From Alteromonadaceae bacterium (lineage in GTDB: Bacteria; Pseudomonadota; Gammaproteobacteria; Pseudomonadales; Oleiphilaceae), in contig JABXHG010000155.1 in NCBI GenBank assembly GCA_013393545.1, forward strand, positions 1 through 5,638: a DNA stretch of 5,638 nucleotides, written 5' to 3'. Below are positions 1-5,065 of the stretch, piece after piece. A program made the translations under genes and the position numbers. The notes below the pieces were generated by a model, which was not told where the DNA came from, ran no database searches, and was given only the letters and a program-made list of their open reading frames with translations. Each line of letters opens with the position of its first letter. Position 1 is the stretch's first letter.

Positions 1-35
1 CCAAGCCGGAAGACTGGCACGTGCGCTCGCAATAA
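1..35 (+). CDS. 3' end of an unidentified upstream gene (partial)
   Basis: The frame beginning at base 3 reads KPEDWHVRSQ and ends at TAA (33-35), 6 bases before the hrpB ATG. hrpB has no visible Shine-Dalgarno sequence, and the tight spacing fits translational coupling to an upstream gene on the same strand. Only ten residues are visible, too few to recognise a family. The open frame could also be chance, since it is only 11 codons long. Confidence 0.35.
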   Translation, partial: KPEDWHVRSQ

Positions 36-41
36 CACCCC

Positions 42-2516
42 ATGCTGCCGATAGAAGATAGTCTGCCAGCACTGAAACAGGCGCTGGAAACCGGCAATAC
101 CGCGCTGCTGCAGGCCCCGCCCGGGGCCGGCAAGACCACCCGCGTGCCACTGGCCCTGCTTGATGCGTCCTGGCGGAATGACGGCAGGATCCTGATGCTC
201 GAGCCCCGTCGGCTGGCTGCCCGCTCGGCGGCCCGGTTCATGGCCCGGCAGCTGGGTGAAAAGCCGGGACAGACCGTTGGCTACCGCACCCGTCTGGATA
301 GCAAAGTTTCCCCTGCCACCCGTATCGAGGTGGTCACCGAAGGCATCCTGACCCGGCTGATTCAGAACGATCCCATGTTGGACGAGTATGCGGCGGTGCT
401 GTTCGACGAATTTCATGAACGATCCCTGCAAGCGGATCTCGGCTTGGCACTGGTGCGGGAATCCCAGCAGGCGTTGCGTGAGGACCTGCGCCTGCTGGTC
501 ATGTCTGCCACTCTTGATACTGCCCCCATTGCCCGGATCCTGGGCGACGTGCCGGTGATCACCAGCGAGGGGCGGGCGTTTCCGGTGGCAGTCCACTACC
601 GGCCGCCGGCCCGAAATACCCGGTTGCCGGATCAGGTGGTGGCGGTGATTCACGAGGCCCTGCAGGCGCAGACCGGTTCGCTGCTGGTGTTTCTGCCGGG
701 TGCGGGCGAGATTCGCCGGTTGGTCCGACAATTGGCGGGCCAGTTACCGGAGGACACCCTGCTTGCGCCCCTGTATGGCAACCTGAAAAGCGAGGAGCAG
801 GATCGGGCCATTACCCCGGCACCAGACGGCCAGCGCAAAATCGTGCTGGCCACTGCCATTGCCGAAACCAGCCTGACCATCGAGGGCGTGCGGGTGGTGA
901 TCGATGCCGGCCAGCAGCGCCGGGCGGTGTTTGATCCCAACAGCGGCATGACACGGCTGGTAACTGGCCGGGTGTCGAAAGCCTCGGCGGAGCAGCGCAA
1001 GGGCCGGGCCGGCCGGATTGAGCCGGGCGTCTGTTACCGGCTATGGAGTGAGTCTGAACAGTTCGGGCTGGCGGACTACACACCGCCGGAAATTCGGGAA
1101 GCCGATCTGGCTCCGGTCGTTCTTGAGCTGGCCCAGTGGGGCGCCCGCACCCCGGAGCAGGTGAACTGGATTGATGCGCCGCCGCCGGCACACTGGCAGC
1201 AGGCGCAAACGCTGTTGCAGTGGCTGGACCTGCTGGATAGCGAGGGGGCGATTACCGATCATGGCAAAGCCGCCCGGGAACTGGGGTTGCATCCCAGGCT
1301 GGCGCACATGGTGCTGAAAGGCCGGTTGCTGGGATTTGCCCGCCTGGCGGCTGAACTGGCGGCCTTGCTGGAAGAGCGCGATTTGCTGGGCCCGGGTGCC
1401 GGGGCCGATCTGCACGAACGAATCCGCGTGTTGCGCGGCGACAGTCAGCGCCCGGGGGTGGATCCGGCCCGCCTGAAGGCCGTGCGCCAGGCCGCCAGGC
1501 GCCTGAACCGGGGCACGGATACCGCCGGGCTACCCGCGGAAACCGACGTGGGCAGGGTTCTGGCCCAGGCCTACCCGGACCGTATCGCCCGGCGCCGCCC
1601 CGGCAACCAGCCTCGCTTCCAACTCAGTAACGGCAAGGGCGCGGTGCTTCGTGACGAGGATCCGCTGGCCGGGGAAGAGTGGCTGGTGGCCGCTGAGTTG
1701 GATGGCAAGGCCCGGGAAGCGACCATCTACCTCGCCGCACCGGTGGCGTTGGCGGATCTGGAGACCGACCTGGCGGCGCATATTGGCAAGCGCGAAGAAG
1801 CCACCTGGGATGACAAACGCGGCACCATTGTGGCGCGACAGGTGCGCAGGCTGGGGGCTTTGGTACTGGCGGAAAACCCACTGGCCCATGTGGACCCTGC
1901 ATTGATTCAGCAGGGGCTGGTGGATGCCGTACGCCGCAAGGGGTTGGATAAGCTGCCCTGGAACGACGCCACCCGGCAATGGCAGGCACGGGTTCGACTG
2001 CTGGCCAGGGAATTCCCCGGCGACTGGCCGGAGGTGAGCGACGAAGCCCTGCTGGCCACCCTGGACGACTGGCTGGCACCCTTTATGGCCGGCATGCAGC
2101 GCTGGATAGACCTGACGAAACTGGATCTGATGCAGGCGCTGAATACCCTGTTGGATTACCCCCAACAGCAAAAGCTGGATGAACTGGCCCCGAAGGCCCT
2201 GGGCATCCCCACCGGCCAGCGCGTAACTCTCGACTACACCGCCGACAACGGCCCGGTGCTGTCCGCCAAGCTGCAGGCGTTGTTTGGCAGGACCCGGACG
2301 CCCAGGGTGGCCGCCGGCCGGATACCCGTGGTGATTCACCTGCTCTCCCCGGCCCAACGCCCCCTGGCGGTCACCTCGGACCTGGCCAGTTTCTGGGCCA
2401 ATGCCTATCCGGAGGTGCGCAAGGACATGCGCGGGCGCTACCCGAAACACCCCTGGCCGGAAGACCCCCTCAGCGCCCAGGCCCAGCAGGGCACGAAAAA
2501 ACGCCCTGCTCGCTGA
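42..2516 (+). CDS. hrpB: ATP-dependent helicase HrpB (DEAH/RHA family)
   Basis: Complete 824-residue superfamily 2 RNA-type helicase, the usual length for HrpB (about 810-840). Visible motifs in order: Walker A APPGAGKTT (residues 25-33), Ia LEPRRLAAR (53-61), Ib TEGILTR (99-105), the DEFH box (122-125), SAT (155-157), LVFLPG (215-220), motif V ATAIAETSLTI (270-280) and motif VI QRKGRAGR (318-325). These define two RecA-like domains. A helicase-associated helical region follows at roughly 360-450, then a long HrpB-specific C-terminal region whose end, near RYPKHPWPEDPL, is typical of the family. The family is expected to be cytosolic and to couple ATP hydrolysis to nucleic-acid remodelling; unlike HrpA, the physiological role of HrpB is poorly defined. 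The ATG at 42 gives the expected N-terminus just ahead of Walker A. There is no clear ribosome binding site, and the preceding stop is 6 bases upstream. The last 47 bases overlap the convergent gene on the other strand. All helicase motifs are intact. Confidence 0.95.
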   Translation: MLPIEDSLPALKQALETGNTALLQAPPGAGKTTRVPLALLDASWRNDGRILMLEPRRLAARSAARFMARQLGEKPGQTVGYRTRLDSKVSPATRIEVVTEGILTRLIQNDPMLDEYAAVLFDEFHERSLQADLGLALVRESQQALREDLRLLVMSATLDTAPIARILGDVPVITSEGRAFPVAVHYRPPARNTRLPDQVVAVIHEALQAQTGSLLVFLPGAGEIRRLVRQLAGQLPEDTLLAPLYGNLKSEEQDRAITPAPDGQRKIVLATAIAETSLTIEGVRVVIDAGQQRRAVFDPNSGMTRLVTGRVSKASAEQRKGRAGRIEPGVCYRLWSESEQFGLADYTPPEIREADLAPVVLELAQWGARTPEQVNWIDAPPPAHWQQAQTLLQWLDLLDSEGAITDHGKAARELGLHPRLAHMVLKGRLLGFARLAAELAALLEERDLLGPGAGADLHERIRVLRGDSQRPGVDPARLKAVRQAARRLNRGTDTAGLPAETDVGRVLAQAYPDRIARRRPGNQPRFQLSNGKGAVLRDEDPLAGEEWLVAAELDGKAREATIYLAAPVALADLETDLAAHIGKREEATWDDKRGTIVARQVRRLGALVLAENPLAHVDPALIQQGLVDAVRRKGLDKLPWNDATRQWQARVRLLAREFPGDWPEVSDEALLATLDDWLAPFMAGMQRWIDLTKLDLMQALNTLLDYPQQQKLDELAPKALGIPTGQRVTLDYTADNGPVLSAKLQALFGRTRTPRVAAGRIPVVIHLLSPAQRPLAVTSDLASFWANAYPEVRKDMRGRYPKHPWPEDPLSAQAQQGTKKRPAR

Positions 2517-3324
2517 TGCGACCGGTAATCACTGTTTCCGGAATGGTTTCAAAATAGATATTGCGGGCGGTGATGAACTCGCCTTCGGGGGCTGCCATTT
2601 CCCGTGCAGGCAGTTCTTCCAGATTAACCGTGTCATGGGTTTTGTTGCTGTCCCGAAAACTGTCGGCCAGTACCCAGAAGGGTTTTTGGAAATGGCGTGC
2701 AGCCAGTGCCAGCAGCAGGGTGCCGCTCTTATTGACGAAATAATCGTCTGCCAGCCAGCAGTCACAGCCGGTCACGATCACATCCGCTTGCGGCACGAAC
2801 AGCCCCATCTGGGCATCGGTGATCAATGTAACCGGCACTCGCAGGGTATCCAGCCTTTGGGCGACTGTGTGCCCCTCCATGCCCGGACTGCTCTGGGTGC
2901 AGATCACCGAAAACCGGTAGTTTGCCCGCACCATGTCCTCGAACAGCGCCAGTACCGCCGAACTGGCACTGTGGGTCATGACCGTGGCGCCCTCCGGTAT
3001 TCGGGAGCGGGCCTGGCGGGCCATGTCCCGGTTGGCGTTTTCAAGAAGCTGAATCTGTTCTGAGATGATCGGCCCGGCATTATTGTGGTTTGATTTCAGC
3101 CCATTCCGAACGCTCTCCAGGGCATTACCAATCACCACCATGCTCGGTCGGGCTTCCGCCAGCGCCGTCAGCACAACGGTGATTTCCCCGGCCGATAGAT
3201 GGTGTTCGTCAATCCAGATTTGAAGATTGCGCAGGGTGGCCAAAGCCAGCTGCGTGGCACCGGAGGCGGTGTCCTGCTTGAGTTGGTCGAGAAGGGTTTG
3301 TGCGCTGGAAGGAAAATGGGGCAT
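2470..3324 (-). CDS. eIF-2B alpha/beta/delta-like (ribose-1,5-bisphosphate isomerase-like) protein
   Basis: A 284-residue protein with the pattern of the eIF-2B alpha/beta/delta, R15P isomerase and MtnA superfamily. Residues 1-100 are helical. A Rossmann-like part follows with THSASS (117-122), CTQSSPGMEG (142-151, the counterpart of the family's ESRPxxEG loop), LITD (167-170) and GCD...NKSGT (186-202). In known isomerases the Asp of this last motif (here D188) is catalytic and the NKxGT segment binds substrate. The C-terminal ETVITGRISEQGV resembles the usual family end. The methylthioribose-1-phosphate isomerase cysteine motif is absent, so MtnA is unlikely. The family's Asn-Gly before NKxGT is replaced by D193-D194, and D188 is flanked by two cysteines, so the substrate cannot be named. 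Bacterial members are often called translation factors, but a sugar-phosphate isomerase or nucleotide-linked role is more plausible. The start is fixed: an in-frame TAA lies 13 codons upstream, with no ATG or GTG between, and the next Met is residue 62. No Shine-Dalgarno is visible. The start lies in an inverted repeat (3323-3368), and the gene's end overlaps hrpB. Confidence 0.82.
   Translation of the reverse strand: MPHFPSSAQTLLDQLKQDTASGATQLALATLRNLQIWIDEHHLSAGEITVVLTALAEARPSMVVIGNALESVRNGLKSNHNNAGPIISEQIQLLENANRDMARQARSRIPEGATVMTHSASSAVLALFEDMVRANYRFSVICTQSSPGMEGHTVAQRLDTLRVPVTLITDAQMGLFVPQADVIVTGCDCWLADDYFVNKSGTLLLALAARHFQKPFWVLADSFRDSNKTHDTVNLEELPAREMAAPEGEFITARNIYFETIPETVITGRISEQGVFSCPAGPGR
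2485..2510. repeat. Short inverted repeat inside the convergent gene ends
   Basis: Perfect 8-base arms AGCAGGGC (2485-2492) and GCCCTGCT (2503-2510) enclose a 10-base loop containing six A residues on the + strand (T on the - strand). It lies in the last codons of hrpB and of the opposing eIF-2B-like gene. A stem-loop between convergent genes could slow transcription from either side. Neither strand has a U tract directly after the stem, so it is not a standard intrinsic terminator; the T run on the - strand is in the loop. Confidence 0.4.
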
Positions 3325-3368
3325 TGCTGCTAACGGGGTGATGGGTTCACCCTGAGGTTAGCAGCAAT
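3323..3368. repeat. Long inverted repeat spanning the start codon of the eIF-2B-like gene
   Basis: Outer arms ATTGCTGCTAAC (3323-3334) and GTTAGCAGCAAT (3357-3368) match perfectly over 12 bases. Nested inside are perfect 6-base arms GGGTGA (3336-3341) and TCACCC (3347-3352) around a 5-base loop. Together they can form an 18-base-pair stem with one small asymmetric internal loop. On the - strand the outer arm includes the first two bases of the AUG (3324-3322), so in mRNA the initiation site of the downstream gene would be paired. No U tract follows on either strand, which argues against an intrinsic terminator for the gene upstream. It could be an operator dyad, a translation-controlling hairpin or a dispersed repeat. 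Confidence 0.7.
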
Positions 3369-3416
3369 ATTGCCGCAGCGGAAAATGACGACCAGCTGCG
3401 TTTGTCCGGAAGCGGG

Positions 3417-3779
3417 TTACTCAATCACTTTGCGGCTGGTATCGAGGTACTGCTCACCGTATTCCTGAACCTTGTCGGTTTCCATGCGTTCGGAAGACAG
3501 GTGAATTTCTTCCAGGGTAACCGCGAGTTCGTCGAACTCCTCGTTGATCTTGCCCAGGGCGTTTTCGATGGTATAGGTCAGCTCATGGATTTCGTTCATC
3601 GCGACAGGTGTCAGTTCCCCTTCCAGCACCTTTTCCAGCTTGGTGTTGTATTCAGAGAAATTGGCAACCGCTTCTTTCAGGGTTTTGGACTCTTTGGCCT
3701 CAAAGTGGTCAACGTCAGTGGCGAGCGCCGGGGCGGAGAAAGTCAAAGCAAGGCAGGCGGCGGTGAGCAGTTTCTTCAT
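3417..3779 (-). CDS. Small exported acidic helical protein, probably DUF6746 family
   Basis: A 120-residue protein. Residues 1-20 form a clear Sec signal peptide: a KK n-region, a hydrophobic core and a likely cleavage after ALA (20|21), so the mature protein of about 100 residues should be periplasmic. The mature part is predicted helical by eye and strongly acidic (about 25 Asp/Glu against 10 Lys/Arg), with no cysteine. It contains the segments ANFSEYNTKLEKVL (39-52) and NEIHELTYTIENALGKINEE (62-81), which resemble the DUF6746 proteins of marine gammaproteobacteria as I remember them; function is unknown. Start choice: ATG at 3779 follows GAGGA (3788-3792) with 8-base spacing and gives a canonical signal peptide. 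The frame stays open further upstream into the transporter region, and two in-frame ATGs just upstream would only lengthen the n-region. It may be transcribed alone or with the eIF-2B-like gene, whose start is 92 bases past its stop. The family assignment comes from memory and is less certain than the existence of the gene. Confidence 0.8.
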   Translation of the reverse strand: MKKLLTAACLALTFSAPALATDVDHFEAKESKTLKEAVANFSEYNTKLEKVLEGELTPVAMNEIHELTYTIENALGKINEEFDELAVTLEEIHLSSERMETDKVQEYGEQYLDTSRKVIE

Positions 3780-3787
3780 GGTGTGGG

Positions 3788-3792
3788 TCCTC
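3788..3792 (-). promoter_or_regulatory. Ribosome binding site of the exported protein gene
   Basis: GAGGA on the - strand lies 8 bases before the ATG at 3779. It decides the start: it overlaps a competing in-frame ATG, which therefore has no room for a ribosome binding site of its own at this position. Confidence 0.7.
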
Positions 3793-3833
3793 ATTGACAT
3801 GATATATAATACAAATACGAATTGTTCGCAGTA

Positions 3834-3863
3834 AGTATCTAGGGGGTAACCCCGGGATGTCAA
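3834..3863 (-). promoter_or_regulatory. Candidate sigma-70 promoter for the exported protein gene
   Basis: On the - strand a perfect TTGACA (3863-3858) is followed after 18 bases by GATACT (3839-3834), which matches TATAAT at 4 of 6 positions. This would give a leader of roughly 45-50 bases before the ATG at 3779. The spacer contains a small palindrome, GGGG-TTA-CCCC (3853-3843), that could be a regulator site. A rival -10, TATTAT (3811-3806), matches TATAAT at 5 of 6 positions but has only a poor -35 (TTACTG, 3834-3829). This stretch is visibly more AT-rich around 3800-3835 than the flanking coding sequence, as expected for a promoter region. Confidence 0.45.
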
Positions 3864-3870
3864 TGGGTAT

Positions 3871-3886
3871 TCCTTGACGACAAGGA
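3871..3886 (-). terminator. Stem-loop directly after the transporter stop codon (weak terminator candidate)
   Basis: TCCTTG and CAAGGA form perfect 6-base arms around a 4-base loop immediately downstream of the MFS stop (TGA, 3889-3887, - strand). No U run follows, so if it terminates transcription it does not do so by the standard intrinsic mechanism. Confidence 0.3.
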
Positions 3887-5035
3887 TCAGCTTTCGGGCT
3901 GGTCCTTTTTTCGTTTCAGGTTGAGGGTGAATGCCAGGGGCAACACCAGCAGGCTGTAGGCGATCATGACCATGACAGCGTGGCGCGGGTCGCCGGTCCA
4001 GTCGGCCAGTACCCCGCCGGCCATGGGCACGGAGAAGGCCATGGTGTAGCCCACCAGGAAGGTGCCGGCGGACAGGCGGCCGGTTTCGGCGGAGCTGACC
4101 AGCAGCGGTGGCAGGGCTACCAGCAGAATCAGCAGGATGCCGGCAACGAAGCTCATCAGGGTGGCGCTGGCGATGAACCACCAGCCTTCCAGCAGGACGG
4201 TGCCGGCGGTCCCCAGGATGCTGAGGATGGCCATGATCACGATAAATGTGCGCCGGCCCACCCAGAGGCGAGCGGTTTTCAGCATCACCAGGGAAGCGAA
4301 CACCTGGGCGATGTTGTACCAGAAGAGGGCTTCGGACAGCATGCCGATCCGGCCCTGTTGTTCCAGCAGGTTGCCCATGTAGGCATTGAGGCCGAAGAAC
4401 ATGGAGCCGGACAGGCCCAGCAGCAGGCCCAGGCGGACGGTGAGCGGGTTTTTCCAGTCCGGCAGCCAGGCGGCTTTGCGCACGGGGCGGGCCAGGTCCC
4501 GTTTGGGCAGGAACAGGGCGGCCGCGACTAACAGGGCCGGCAGTGACCAGGCCAGCAGGGTGGCGCGCCAGCTGTTGTCCAGTAACGGCATGAGCACTGG
4601 CAGGGTGATGCCGGCGCCAATGAATTCGCCCATCAGCATGCCATTCATATAGATGGCCGAGCCGATGGCCAGATGGTGGGGTTCCAGCCAGCGTGGCAGC
4701 AGCGCCGGCAGGGCCGGTTGCATCATCGCCACGCCCAGGCCCATGACGGCGCTGGCGAGCATCAATGTGAGGGTGTCCGGTACCAGGCCTCGGCCGGCAG
4801 AGCCGATCACCATGATCAGCATGGCCAGCGCCAGGGTGTTGCGTGGGCCGATACGGGAGATAGCCAGGGAGCCGGGCATGGCGCCGATGGCCAGCATCAG
4901 GATGGGGAGCGTGGTCAGTGCGCCGGTCAGCGTCTGACTCAGTGCCAGTTCATCGCCAATGAAGGGTGCCAGGGGCGGCGCCACCAGCACGGGGATTCTC
5001 AGGTATACACCGGCCAGCCAAAGCAACACCGCCAC
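3887..5035 (-). CDS. MFS transporter, CynX/NimT-like; native 5' end probably missing
   Basis: A 382-residue, strongly hydrophobic protein with roughly twelve membrane segments by eye, ending in a basic, polar cytoplasmic tail. The opening segment LRIPVLVAPPLAPFIGDEL (12-30), the RIGPRNTLAL loop after helix 2 (61-70), the RGLVP turn and LAWSLPALLVAA (161-172) resemble CynX/NimT-type major facilitator proteins, which sit in the inner membrane and export or import small anions or drugs. The substrate cannot be predicted. The first usable start is a GTG at 5035 that falls inside helix 1 and has no ribosome binding site. The frame is closed by TGA at 5080-5078, and the bases between read as AKLLPV, which looks like the continuation of helix 1. 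The usual N-terminal residues and initiation signals are therefore replaced by nrdA sequence. The coding body appears intact down to the stop. Expression from this copy is doubtful unless a start is supplied by the junction sequence. Confidence 0.75.
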   Translation of the reverse strand: MAVLLWLAGVYLRIPVLVAPPLAPFIGDELALSQTLTGALTTLPILMLAIGAMPGSLAISRIGPRNTLALAMLIMVIGSAGRGLVPDTLTLMLASAVMGLGVAMMQPALPALLPRWLEPHHLAIGSAIYMNGMLMGEFIGAGITLPVLMPLLDNSWRATLLAWSLPALLVAAALFLPKRDLARPVRKAAWLPDWKNPLTVRLGLLLGLSGSMFFGLNAYMGNLLEQQGRIGMLSEALFWYNIAQVFASLVMLKTARLWVGRRTFIVIMAILSILGTAGTVLLEGWWFIASATLMSFVAGILLILLVALPPLLVSSAETGRLSAGTFLVGYTMAFSVPMAGGVLADWTGDPRHAVMVMIAYSLLVLPLAFTLNLKRKKDQPES

Positions 5036-5065
5036 CGGCAGCAGTTTTGCTGGCGGTGGCGGTGT
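5026..5065. repeat. Near-perfect hairpin at the nrdA/MFS junction
   Basis: An 18-base left arm (5026-5043) and an 18-base right arm (5048-5065) are reverse complements with one mismatch (5038 against 5053), separated by the 4-base loop GTTT (5044-5047). On the - strand, the arm at 5048-5065 carries the end of the nrdA reading frame and the arm at 5026-5043 carries the start of the MFS frame. The hairpin therefore sits exactly where the two unrelated genes are joined. Confidence 0.85.

Noticed and set aside
1530..2450. 306-codon open frame on the - strand opposite hrpB
   Set aside because: It lies fully opposite a clearly recognised gene; the composition (rich in Gly, Gln, His, Arg) is typical of a GC-rich antisense shadow, with no family features.
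2401..3063. 220-codon + strand frame running from hrpB into the eIF-2B-like gene
   Set aside because: It is opposite a recognisable protein and out of frame with hrpB, with no ribosome binding site and no recognisable motif.
3372..3400. Weak dyad CGCAGC ... GCTGCG after the exported protein gene as a terminator
   Set aside because: Six-base arms with a long loop and no U tract; not distinguishable from chance in GC-rich DNA.
3780..4181. Upstream open extension of the exported protein frame, giving a 254-residue reading
   Set aside because: It runs across the promoter region and antisense-phase through the end of the MFS gene on the same strand. The ribosome binding site and signal peptide place the start at 3779.
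4950..5054. C-terminal extension of the nrdA frame past the junction, as a real fusion protein
   Set aside because: After HTAT the residues are an out-of-frame reading of the hairpin and the transporter's first codons; they match neither NrdA nor MFS.
5026..5065. Junction hairpin as an integron attC site or insertion-sequence end
   Set aside because: No integrase core sites, target duplication, transposase or paired terminal repeat elsewhere in the window; its arms are made of coding sequence of the two genes.
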